Shown piece after piece: positions 44,660 to 52,828 of a DNA stretch of 57,912 bases. Below the pieces are notes generated by a model. That model had not been told where the DNA came from. It searched no databases and saw only the letters and a list, made by a program, of their open reading frames with translations. Positions within the stretch are counted from its first letter, which is position 1. Every line of letters starts with the position of its first letter. The DNA comes from Chloroflexi bacterium OLB15 (GTDB lineage Bacteria; Chloroflexota; Anaerolineae; Aggregatilineales; Phototrophicaceae): assembly GCA_001567085.1 (NCBI GenBank), contig LMZS01000021.1:1-57912 (forward strand). The letters run 5' to 3'. A program made the translations under genes and the position numbers.

Positions 44660-46154
44660 TCTCAAACGTTTCGTTCCAGATATTATTCTGGTGGCTGCTG
44701 CTTTAGCTATGACCGCGCTATATGCGCTTTCTGTGGGCAGCGGCTTCCCGCTGGATGATGCGTGGATTCACCAGACCTATGGCCGAAATCTGGCTGAAAC
44801 TGGCCTCTGGTCGTTCGTGCCGGGCGTTGTGAGCGCGGCATCCACATCGCCGATGTATACCGTCATGCTCTCTATTGGCTATAAGCTAGCTGTTCCGTTT
44901 GCCCTGTGGACGCACGGACTTGGCGCTTTAGCATTGGCCGTAACGGCTCTGGTTGCCCGGCGCATGGCGCTTCAGGTTGCGCCAAAGTTGCGCGGGATAG
45001 GGCTGGCGGCTGGCCTTGCCATGATTTTTTCGTGGCATTTGCTTTGGGCGGCTGCCTCTGGCATGGAGACGGCGCTTTTTAGCATGATGACGATGGTTTG
45101 CATCGCATGGTGTTGGCGCGAACTGAGCGCTGCGCGATCTTCAAAAACAGCTCATGTTATGGCGCGCGGTACAACCTTTGGTGTGCTGGCGGCGATAACC
45201 ACGCTTACCCGGCCAGAAGGCATTTTGCTGATCGCGATCATCGGCGTGTTCCTGTTGATTGCCCGGCCAAATATGCGCTGGCGTGATGTGATCCTGTGGG
45301 GCGTGGCTTCCCTTGTCAGTTTTACCGTCTTAATGATTCCTTACTTACTGTTCAACCTGGATGTGACGGGCGGCTTGCTGCCAACGACGGCGGCGGCCAA
45401 GCAGATTTATGCTGCGCCGATTCGCGCGTTGGGCTATTTCTGGGGGTTGCGGCTGATGACCATCCCGCTGTTGGCTGGCGGGCAGTTGCTACTAATCCCT
45501 GGCATGCTCGTATATGTCATTATGGTGGCGAAGCGCATTCGGAATGATCGCCATGGGCTGCTGTTCCTGCTGCCGCCCATCTGGGGAGCAGCCTTAGTGA
45601 TGCTTTATGCGGGGTGGCTGCCGCTGAATTTTCAGCATGGGCGCTATGTCATCCCCGCGCTTCCGGCGCTCATTTTTGCTGGTGTTGTTGGCACAGGCTG
45701 GCTGCTCAAAGCGGCTCAGCGCTCGATAGTTGCGCGCGTGTTGACCCGAACATTAGCGCTTGGCGCCGCCATGCTGATCATTGTATTTGCTTTTGGGCCG
45801 GGGCTTTCCAGCTATCAGCTTGATGTGCGAGTGATTAACGAAGAAATGGTTGCCCCCGCACATTGGATTGCTGAGAATTTATCGCCAGAGGCAATGCTGG
45901 CGATTCACGATATTGGCGCTGTGGGCTATTTTGCGCCGCGCCCTCTGCTGGATATTGCCGGATTGGTTTCGCCCGAATTTGCGGCTGTAATTGCCGATCC
46001 TGAAGGTCAGTGGGCATTGATGCAGCAGGGGAATGCTCGCTATTTAATGGCATTTCCGGATCAACTGCCTGCTGAAGATACTGAGACCCGCGTCTTTGCC
46101 CGATCTATCAATCGCCTGGCGAAGCCTCAATCATCGCTGGCGGAAGCAAAATGA
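44643..46154 (+). CDS. Polytopic membrane protein, GT-C (PMT/RgtA-like) glycosyltransferase
   Basis: A 503-residue protein with about eleven membrane helices. The first external loop is FPLDDAWIHQTYGRNLAETG, whose DD pair matches the catalytic loop of protein/lipid mannosyltransferase-like enzymes. A second external loop has TLTRPEGILLIAIIGVFLLI. The C-terminal extracytoplasmic part includes LAIHDIGAVGYFAPRPLLDI and AGLVSPEFAA, found in many bacterial relatives. The start overlaps the preceding broken gene by 17 nt. It closes the array and is followed by 103 nt before the signalling operon. Confidence 0.8.
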   Translation: MLSSGNLKRFVPDIILVAAALAMTALYALSVGSGFPLDDAWIHQTYGRNLAETGLWSFVPGVVSAASTSPMYTVMLSIGYKLAVPFALWTHGLGALALAVTALVARRMALQVAPKLRGIGLAAGLAMIFSWHLLWAAASGMETALFSMMTMVCIAWCWRELSAARSSKTAHVMARGTTFGVLAAITTLTRPEGILLIAIIGVFLLIARPNMRWRDVILWGVASLVSFTVLMIPYLLFNLDVTGGLLPTTAAAKQIYAAPIRALGYFWGLRLMTIPLLAGGQLLLIPGMLVYVIMVAKRIRNDRHGLLFLLPPIWGAALVMLYAGWLPLNFQHGRYVIPALPALIFAGVVGTGWLLKAAQRSIVARVLTRTLALGAAMLIIVFAFGPGLSSYQLDVRVINEEMVAPAHWIAENLSPEAMLAIHDIGAVGYFAPRPLLDIAGLVSPEFAAVIADPEGQWALMQQGNARYLMAFPDQLPAEDTETRVFARSINRLAKPQSSLAEAK

Positions 46155-46221
46155 CCGTTTATATGCTAGCCTGGGATGAGGTATGTCCTGAAGCAGCTGG
46201 CATGGATGTTATTTCGTAAAG

Positions 46222-46249
46222 TTGACCGCTTGAGTTCAGCCTATACAAT
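46222..46249 (+). promoter_or_regulatory. Promoter of the PspA-like/GAF kinase operon, probably leaderless
   Basis: TTGACC (46222-46227) and TACAAT (46244-46249) are 16 nt apart. Transcription would begin about 46256, and the first ATG is at 46258 with no ribosome-binding site in front of it. This is the pattern of a leaderless mRNA. Confidence 0.55.
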
Positions 46250-46257
46250 ATTCATAT

Positions 46258-46866
46258 ATGACAGACATAATTAAGAAGCTAAACGTGCTTATCCGTGCCA
46301 GTATTAACGATCTCGCCAGCCTTGATCGCGATACGGCATCCGATGCGCCTTCAATTGGAAAGCGCTTTGATCGGGATCTGAAAGAGCTTCATAAGCGTAT
46401 TGAAGATGCTTACGCCTATGAGGACGAATTGAAGGCGCGTATTGCCTCGTTGGAAAGCGACGTCAGCCGGTTGCAGAATGAGGCTGATGAAAAGATCGCG
46501 GATCGACAGGTAGATGCCGCTCGCCGGTTGGCTGAACAAGGCCAGCGCGCGAAACAGCGCTTATCAATGGCGCAGGCTGACCTTCGCGAACACATGCAAT
46601 TGACGCAGGAATTGGTCTTACGTGTAAGCGAATTGGAACGGGCAGTTGAACAAGTGCGCCAGAATAAGGCATCATCAGCTTCAGGCGCGACTGAATCCCG
46701 TTCAACCAGCACCTTGGATGATTTGAGCGCGGCCTTGCGTAGCGCAAGAGAGTCAATCACGGGCGGCCCGGCAAAGGGTGATAGCCCGGCACCACCGCCT
46801 AAGGCTGACTCACAGTCCCCGGCAGATGATCTTGAAAGCCGGCGTCAAAGACTGAGCAAACGATAA
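46258..46866 (+). CDS. PspA/IM30-like coiled-coil protein
   Basis: A 202-residue soluble protein. The N-terminus (IIKKLNVLIRASINDLASLD) resembles the membrane-binding helix of phage-shock protein A. A long coiled coil follows to about residue 140 (RIEDAYAYEDELKARIASLE, SMAQADLREHMQLTQELVLR). The last 60 residues are a Ser/Pro-rich disordered tail. It is shorter than canonical PspA (about 220 residues) and has diverged, so it may be an adaptor rather than a true membrane-repair protein. It starts at the apparently leaderless promoter and is separated by 2 nt from the GAF kinase gene. That points to a joint role in sensing envelope stress (inference). Confidence 0.72.
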   Translation: MTDIIKKLNVLIRASINDLASLDRDTASDAPSIGKRFDRDLKELHKRIEDAYAYEDELKARIASLESDVSRLQNEADEKIADRQVDAARRLAEQGQRAKQRLSMAQADLREHMQLTQELVLRVSELERAVEQVRQNKASSASGATESRSTSTLDDLSAALRSARESITGGPAKGDSPAPPPKADSQSPADDLESRRQRLSKR

Positions 46867-46868
46867 CA

Positions 46869-49466
46869 ATGTCAGTTTACCGGGTACTGGTGGTCACGAG
46901 CGATTATGATGTGCTTCAACGCATTCGCAGTGTGCTGCCTGAAGATGAAGTCACGCTTCAGCCCGGTTATTCCCACCTTGACGCGATGTATCTTGCCAAT
47001 ACAGTGCATTTTGATGTAGCGTTCATTGATGCTTCGATTGGCGATAAGCGTACCGGTGAGCCAACCTATGAAACTTTGGCGCGCACCGTAAGCGATCTTC
47101 CTCAAATCGTCTATCTTCCCAAAACCTCAGCCTTGAACGGCGCATCCATTCAAACCAAAGAAAATACTGTAGTGCTTTCCTCGCTCGATGATCCGACCAT
47201 CGCCCTTGTATTTGGCAAGGCGCTGGGGTTGGAAACTACCGTCGCATCTGGAACCGGCCAGCCGTCTTCAACCTGGGCTAAAGCGGGCGTTAGCACCTGG
47301 GCGGCGGAAGAGGTGCAGGCGTTTCTGACGTTAAGCCGATCACTCGCAGAGGTATTGGATCTCAATGAAGTTCTAGGTCGTGTAGTGACCGCCGCGCGCG
47401 ATCTTACCAACGCCGAAGAAGGCATGATCCTGCTGCCAGACGGGGAATCTGAACAGCTATATCTGCGCGCTAAAGTTGGTATAGATTCTGAAACAGCGCG
47501 AAATTTTCGGGTAAAGACGCAGGATACGCTGGCGGGGCAGGTTTTTAAGCTGGGTAAGCCCACGCTGGTAGGTCAAAGCGGCCCACAAAAAGTCAAAACT
47601 GAATACTTCGTAAAATCATTATTGTATGTGCCAATTTTGCTGAAGGGCAAAGCTATTGGCGTATTGGGGGTGAACAACCGCCATAAAGACGATATTTTTG
47701 ACGATCGTCATCAGGATTTGCTTCTCAACCTTGCTGCTTATGCTGCTATCGCTATTGAAAATGCGCGGATACATGGCCTGAGCGTTAAGCGCGCGCGTGA
47801 ATTAAAGGCATTGGTAGACGCATCTGAGGTGATCAACCAGTCGTTGCAGCTAGAAAATACGCTGGCAATGGTGGTTGAGCAGGCTGTCCGAATGTTGAAC
47901 GTGAGCGATGCGTTCATCCTTGAAATGGATCGTGATGCCGGAGTGCTGTATTTAACCGCGCGTCGCAGGCACCTGTTGTGGCGGGCGGGGCAAGAGCCTC
48001 TGGTACTCATTTCAGAAATCCCCGAACTTGATGCGGCGATAAATGGCCGCGGGTTGACCGTCATCTCACTTGAATCAAGCCCACAGGCGGCGCGTTGGCT
48101 GCAAACCAACGGGGCGCAAAATGCACTGCTGATCCCGGTTGCCGGGGATACGGCTCTGCTGGGGGTAGTCATGTCCTTTTCGGTGCGTCTGGCGAATGAT
48201 TACACGATGCCCAGCTACGACGCCATGATGCGCGTTCGTAATTTGGTGGGCGATATTATTGGCGAACTTGCCAAGGGGCGTGACCGCAGCCCGACGCAGA
48301 TTTATAAACTGGCTGATGAAATCAATCGCACACTCGGCACGGATTGGTCTGAGTTTGCCTATCAGGCTGATGAGCAGTCATTGGCTGTACAGCTTTCAGT
48401 CGGCACTACTGTGCGCGTTGGTAAGGGTGAGCCGGCAATTGAAATTCCGATGCTGCCGGAATTGCTGAACGCGCTGGATATGCAAGTTGCGATGAATACC
48501 CATCGCGGCGATCCTTATCTTTCTGAAGGCGCGCGGGCATTACTGGATTTTAGCGGTAACAACATGATCATGGGCTTGCCACTGGCTCAGCGTGGGCTGG
48601 TGACTGGCATGATTGTTTGTGGCGATTCTGAACACGATCACTTTTTTAGCCCGCGTGAACTTGACCTCGCGCGCGCTTTAATGGCACAGGCAACAACTGC
48701 TTTAGAGAACGCCCGACTATATCATGACCTGCAAGCAAGTATGAGGGAGCTTCAGGCAACGCAGGCGCGTTTGATTCAAGCTGAGCGACTTTCTGCAATG
48801 GGTGAGTTAGCAGCTGCCGTTGCCCATCAAATCAATAACCCATTAACCACGATTCTTTCAGATAGCCAGCTTTTGCTGGAGCGCAAGCAGCCTGACACGA
48901 TTGAGCATGATGCGCTGTCAGCGATTGTCCGTGCCGGGCAGCGCGCAAAAGGCGTGGTGCGACGACTGCTCGCTGCTGTGCGTACTAACGCGGATGCTGG
49001 CGTTGAGGCGGTTGATGTCGTGGCGACTATTGAAGATACGCTGGCTCTGGTGCGGCAGCATCTTGAGCGCGATGGGGCGAAGATTTATGTTAAATTCCCC
49101 TCCTCCGTGATACCGCCTGTTCAGGCGGTGCCGGGAGAGCTTGAAGATGTTTGGCTGAACCTGCTTTTGAACGCTCATGATGTTCTGGTAGCCTGTGATA
49201 ATGGCGAGATACATATTGAGGTGCGTTATCTTCGCGCTGAACATATGGTCGCTGTCGCCGTGAGCGATAACGGCCCCGGCATACCCGAATCTGTAATTAA
49301 TGATATCTTCAAGCCCTTCTTTACCACGAAACCAATGGGTGAAGGTACTGGGCTTGGATTGCATATTGCCCGACAGGCTGTGGAGCGCGCCGGTGGAACA
49401 ATACAGGTTCGCAGCGATCCTCAAGCCGGAACGAGATTTATGGTGCTGTTGCCTGCGCAGGGATAA
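46869..49466 (+). CDS. GAF-domain sensor histidine kinase with degenerate receiver domain
   Basis: An 865-residue soluble kinase. Residues 1-115 resemble a receiver domain but lack the paired acidic residues (VLVVTSDYD) and the conserved lysine, although FIDASIG remains. A GAF domain follows (about 150-305: ILLPDGESEQLYLRAKVGID, VKSLLYVPILLKGKAIGVLG), then a second (about 315-470: LKALVDASEVINQSLQLENT) and a probable third (about 480-625). HisKA has H653 in AAAVAHQINNPLTTIL. The ATPase has DVWLNLLLNAHDVL, SDNGPGIPESVI and GEGTGLGLHIARQAVE. The signal is unknown; GAF domains often bind cyclic nucleotides or redox cofactors. It has a 2-nt gap to the PspA-like gene. The two OmpR-type regulators after it are likely outputs. 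Confidence 0.92.
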   Translation: MSVYRVLVVTSDYDVLQRIRSVLPEDEVTLQPGYSHLDAMYLANTVHFDVAFIDASIGDKRTGEPTYETLARTVSDLPQIVYLPKTSALNGASIQTKENTVVLSSLDDPTIALVFGKALGLETTVASGTGQPSSTWAKAGVSTWAAEEVQAFLTLSRSLAEVLDLNEVLGRVVTAARDLTNAEEGMILLPDGESEQLYLRAKVGIDSETARNFRVKTQDTLAGQVFKLGKPTLVGQSGPQKVKTEYFVKSLLYVPILLKGKAIGVLGVNNRHKDDIFDDRHQDLLLNLAAYAAIAIENARIHGLSVKRARELKALVDASEVINQSLQLENTLAMVVEQAVRMLNVSDAFILEMDRDAGVLYLTARRRHLLWRAGQEPLVLISEIPELDAAINGRGLTVISLESSPQAARWLQTNGAQNALLIPVAGDTALLGVVMSFSVRLANDYTMPSYDAMMRVRNLVGDIIGELAKGRDRSPTQIYKLADEINRTLGTDWSEFAYQADEQSLAVQLSVGTTVRVGKGEPAIEIPMLPELLNALDMQVAMNTHRGDPYLSEGARALLDFSGNNMIMGLPLAQRGLVTGMIVCGDSEHDHFFSPRELDLARALMAQATTALENARLYHDLQASMRELQATQARLIQAERLSAMGELAAAVAHQINNPLTTILSDSQLLLERKQPDTIEHDALSAIVRAGQRAKGVVRRLLAAVRTNADAGVEAVDVVATIEDTLALVRQHLERDGAKIYVKFPSSVIPPVQAVPGELEDVWLNLLLNAHDVLVACDNGEIHIEVRYLRAEHMVAVAVSDNGPGIPESVINDIFKPFFTTKPMGEGTGLGLHIARQAVERAGGTIQVRSDPQAGTRFMVLLPAQG

Positions 49467-49477
49467 GGGGAAGTGTT

Positions 49478-50165
49478 ATGACATTATTATATGTGGTAGA
49501 CGATGACCCTGATGTGCTGGATGCAATAGGGCGCGTTTTAAAAAGTGAAGGCTACTTGATTGACCTGCTGCCTTCCGGAGCACTTCTGCTCGATTCACTG
49601 GAAAGGCGCGTTCCCGATCTGGTCATTCTCGATATTATGATGCCAGAAATGGACGGCATTACTGTATGCCGCCGCCTTCGCGAAGACCCTCGCTATATTT
49701 CATTGCCGGTCGTCTTTTTTAACGGCTAAAGGGACAACCGATGATGTTGTTGCCGGGCTGGATGCCGGTGCAGATGATTATGTAGTCAAACCGTTTGAAC
49801 TGTCGGAACTGCGGGCGCGCATCTCCGCAGTGTTACGCCGCAGCGAACGCGATGCAAAAGCCACCAATATTCTGCAAATGAATGATCTGCGGTTGGATTC
49901 TGATACCTATCGCGTATATGTTCATGATCGCGAAATTCAACTGACAAGCACCGAACACAGATTGCTACGCTATATGATGGAACATCCGGGGCAGGCGCTT
50001 TCGCCCGGTCATTTATTGCAAGCAGTGTGGGAATACCCGCCGCATACTGGCGATCCCGATTTAGTACGCGCCCATATGCGGAATCTCAGAGCGAAAATTG
50101 AACGGGGAACCAGCAAAAAATACATTCGTACAATTCATGGTGTTGGCTACATGATTTCTGCATAG
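49478..50165 (+). pseudogene. OmpR-family response regulator, broken by a one-base frameshift
   Basis: The first frame (49478-49729) gives the receiver domain with D8-D10 and acceptor D52 (LVILDIMMPEMDG), then stops after LPVVFFNG. The next frame gives TAKGTTDDVVAGLDAGADDY, VVKPFELSELRARI and a full winged-helix DNA-binding domain (IQLTSTEHRLLRYMMEHPGQ, RNLRAKIERG, YIRTIHGVGYMIS). Removing one T from the T6 run at 49715-49720 restores LPVVFLTAKGTTDD and a normal length of about 228 residues. GGGGAAG lies before the ATG. It sits 11 nt after the kinase and 93 nt before a paralogous regulator. Confidence 0.88.
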
Positions 50166-50166
50166 A

Positions 50167-50221
50167 TTTCATGAAAGTTTCACATCGTTTCAGCAAAGTT
50201 ACTGCGCGCAGTCGGTATACT
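50167..50221 (+). promoter_or_regulatory. Candidate OmpR/PhoB-type operator and promoter before the second response regulator
   Basis: Three direct repeats of TTTCA start at 50167, 50178 and 50188, that is 11 and 10 nt apart. A TATACT -10 box at 50216-50221 follows, with no recognisable -35 box. Direct repeats spaced by one helical turn, ending just upstream of the -35 position, are how PhoB-type activators bind. This suggests auto-regulation by one of the two regulators. Confidence 0.42.
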
Positions 50222-50258
50222 AGAAGGAACTACCAGCTAATTCATTGAAGTAGGCAGC

Positions 50259-50975
50259 ATGTACGAAATCTTGATAGTTGACGACGACGCGCAAATGCTG
50301 GATATGGTCGAACTTGTGCTTCACCGCGAAGGGTATTCTGTTCTGCGCGCTGCGACAGCATCTCAAGCCCTTAACCTGCTAGAAGCTACCACCCCGGATC
50401 TGTTCATCATTGATGTCATTATGCCGGGCGTTGATGGCTTATCATTATGTCGTAGGCTTCGTGAAAATGAAGAAACGGCGCATCTTCCAATTATCTTTCT
50501 GACAGGCTCTACCTCTACCCTCGGCGTTGTTGACGCGCTGGAATCTGGCGCGGATGATTATATTCGCAAACCTTTTGTGCCTCGTGAGCTGACTGCTCGT
50601 GTCAGATCGCTCATCCGGCGCTCAGCTCAGTATATTGAACGCGATGCGCCTACAATACGGTTGCATCGAGGCGACTGCCGGGTAACCCTCAACGGGCGCA
50701 CAGTGGCCTTGACGCGTGTAGAATTTGATCTGCTCAAATATTTGTGCAGCGCCCCCTTTCAAATGCATACCGCCGAAACGTTGTTGACGACAGTTTGGCG
50801 CTACCCGACCGGCGTCGGTGATGCTGCCCTTGTGCGAAATCATGTGCGCAATATACGGCGGAAGATCGAAATTGACCCTGAACGCCCCGCAATTTTGCAG
50901 TCCCGGCATGGGCGTGGGTATGTGATCAAAGCCCGACCTGAAATTGAAGTAGAACCCGCATTTCAACTTCGATAA
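50259..50975 (+). CDS. OmpR/PhoB-family response regulator
   Basis: A 238-residue, intact two-component regulator. The receiver has D8-D10 acidic residues, acceptor D52 (LFIIDVIMPGVDG), T in IIFLTGSTST and lysine in YIRKPFVP. The C-terminal winged helix includes VALTRVEFDLLKYLCSAPFQ, ETLLTTVWRYPTG and a late SRHGRGYVIKARP. It is a clear paralogue of the regulator just upstream, sharing the TGxGDxxLVRxHxRNxRxKIE pattern, so the pair probably arose by duplication. It is followed by a long gene-free gap before the pseudopilin genes. Confidence 0.94.
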   Translation: MYEILIVDDDAQMLDMVELVLHREGYSVLRAATASQALNLLEATTPDLFIIDVIMPGVDGLSLCRRLRENEETAHLPIIFLTGSTSTLGVVDALESGADDYIRKPFVPRELTARVRSLIRRSAQYIERDAPTIRLHRGDCRVTLNGRTVALTRVEFDLLKYLCSAPFQMHTAETLLTTVWRYPTGVGDAALVRNHVRNIRRKIEIDPERPAILQSRHGRGYVIKARPEIEVEPAFQLR

Positions 50976-51567
50976 TTTTGAGGGCGATGCACAGCGTCGC
51001 CCTCAGCCATCAGGGTAATGTTTTTCTGCCGGACGCTGTTATTTATGGCAAATTACCTGATGTCTACCGCTGCCTTAACGGGGCATACCCGCTGATTATG
51101 GCAGCCGTGTGCTTTCCCTTTCCCTCGCGACCGCAGTCTTGGCATTCAATATTTTGCTGCGAATTTGCGATCACATTGCTGGCAATATGGATACCCCAAA
51201 ACAGAAAACCCGTGCTAGTTTTAGAGGGTCGTCACTCATTGAGAGAAAGTTGAACGTCATGACTTTATTATTGACTCGTGCTGTCCTGTATGCCGCTTGC
51301 GATGCTTCATGCTTTGTAAGATGTTGTGATGGCTCAACGCTGCCGCCAGCTTATTCGGCTCGTCATCGCGTGGCTTATTTTGATACCCCTCCATACCCTG
51401 AACCTGGCAGTGAATGAATCTGCATGGGAGCGGTGGGGGACACTAAATGCCTTAAGGTGGCGCTGTCACCCCTCGTTATGTGCGTTTTTCAAAGCATTTG
51501 CACAAAACTCTATCAACATCTTTACACTGAACGCATTTTGTGCGGCAAGCGTCGTGGTATAGTGAGA
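50976..51567 (+). other. 592-nt region without a recognisable gene
   Basis: An 8-bp hairpin (GAGGGCGA, 50980-50987, with 50997-51004) directly follows the regulator stop. It lacks a U-tract, so it is at best a weak terminator. Open frames at 50978-51253 and 51109-51417 have no ribosome-binding site, domain or hydrophobic pilin-like segment and were not called. No Flp prepilin, the gene expected near TadE/TadG genes, was found here. An extended -10 promoter lies at its right edge. The region might hold a small RNA or long leader, but nothing positive supports this. Confidence 0.5.
51555..51563 (+). promoter_or_regulatory. Extended -10 promoter candidate for the TadE/TadG genes
   Basis: TG (51555-51556), one base, then TATAGT (51558-51563). 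No good -35 box exists 16-18 nt upstream. The first ATG (51568) lies within the predicted start-site region, so the transcript may again be leaderless or begin at ATG 51595. Confidence 0.38.
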
Positions 51568-52806
51568 ATGCCCGAGAGTCTATTTTCTGGCGGCATGAGT
51601 ATGGGCGGAGTTACCCGTTCAATGCGTAGACTATTCAAAAAAATCATCCTTATCCTTGATGGCACGCCGCGTGTTACTGGAAAGCGACAGTCCGGCCAGA
51701 GTTTGGTTGAACTTGCGTTGGTGACGCCGCTTTTGATTATGCTGCTGGCCGGATTAGTCGAAATTGGCTGGTTTGCCAACAATTTCCTGACATTGCTGGA
51801 TGTTGCCCGGGCTGGTGCCCGTCGTGGCGCAACATTACAGGATGACCTTTCTGCACGAACCTGGGAAAGCGATTTTCGGGAGAATACGTACCTGGATATT
51901 GGCGCATTGCCGGTGGACTATCAGTCACAGGGCTTTGGCGTGATGCCATATTCAACCGGCTCCGTAGATCCAAATGATCCAGATCCTGCGGTAATTGCTG
52001 AGCAAGCACAACGTCGCGCCTTCCGGATAACAGAAGGCCCTACCGACGCGCATTGTGATGAGAGTATTGCCGCTGGCTTTTACAGTGAAGTCATTTGTTT
52101 AATGCTCGACTCGCTGGATCCGCTGCGTTTCAATAGCGGTAACGATGTTGATGAGATCGTTGTCTCAGGTTTTGCGCTTGAGATGGTTGAAGATCCGACT
52201 TGGTTTGCTCCGGCAACGCCGCCAACACGCCCGGAAGTTACCGTTGTCGGGCGGTTCCCCTCAAACGCCAATGAATGTGATGCATCGGTTGTAGCAGCCG
52301 GCGCTGATGCCCCGACTCCGTTAGAACCGCGCGATCCCTTTGACTTCAATCAAAATAGCTTTGTGGATGTCTATCCCAGCGTGCCCGGCGGTTCAGTTAA
52401 CTTCGTGTCAAACGCGCATTTTAGCGAGATGTACGGCGGCGTTCTATCTACCGACACGCTGGATTGGGGCTATGACTCGCCCGCGGCAGATGTTACCCAT
52501 GCCGAGAAGCAGGTTGGTTTTGTTTGGACAGGTAATCATCGCATTGGCGAGACAATGTGCGTTGGCTCAGAATGGACTGTGAGCGAGGTTGAGGATTTAT
52601 TCAACCTCAACACATTCGTCTTTAACGATGATGCTGACCGGTCGTTAATTCCCGGTCAGGGATTAGTGCTGGTCGAAATTTACTGGGAACACAAACTCCT
52701 GCTCAATTTGCCGTTCTTCACGGTGCTGAACGATCGGTTCACGCTGAACGTGTGGTCGGCATTTCCTATGCAGGCAGTTCAGCCGAACATTCTGTTTTAC
52801 GATTAG
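51568..52806 (+). CDS. TadE-like pseudopilin with extended C-terminal domain
   Basis: An exported minor pilin of about 412 residues. A basic N-terminus precedes the TadE motif SGQSLVELALVTPLLIML. The G|QSLVE arrangement, with glutamate at +5, matches sites cut by the TadV-type prepilin peptidase. The hydrophobic helix continues to EIGWFANNFLTLLDVARAGA. The remaining 330 residues are acidic and extracytoplasmic, with several cysteines (MTDAHCDES-like, NANECDAS, GETMCVGSEW), far longer than usual TadE (about 150-200). ATG 51568 is the first after a possible promoter; 51595 is an alternative, and an upstream extension to 51424 looks non-coding. It is followed by the TadG-like gene at 22 nt. Confidence 0.8.
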   Translation: MPESLFSGGMSMGGVTRSMRRLFKKIILILDGTPRVTGKRQSGQSLVELALVTPLLIMLLAGLVEIGWFANNFLTLLDVARAGARRGATLQDDLSARTWESDFRENTYLDIGALPVDYQSQGFGVMPYSTGSVDPNDPDPAVIAEQAQRRAFRITEGPTDAHCDESIAAGFYSEVICLMLDSLDPLRFNSGNDVDEIVVSGFALEMVEDPTWFAPATPPTRPEVTVVGRFPSNANECDASVVAAGADAPTPLEPRDPFDFNQNSFVDVYPSVPGGSVNFVSNAHFSEMYGGVLSTDTLDWGYDSPAADVTHAEKQVGFVWTGNHRIGETMCVGSEWTVSEVEDLFNLNTFVFNDDADRSLIPGQGLVLVEIYWEHKLLLNLPFFTVLNDRFTLNVWSAFPMQAVQPNILFYD

Positions 52807-52828
52807 TGGTTAGGGAACGGGCGAAGCG

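Noticed and set aside
50978..51417. Two short plus-strand frames considered as a missing Flp prepilin
   Set aside because: Neither has a prepilin motif (G|xxxxEY) or a hydrophobic helix, and neither has a ribosome-binding site.
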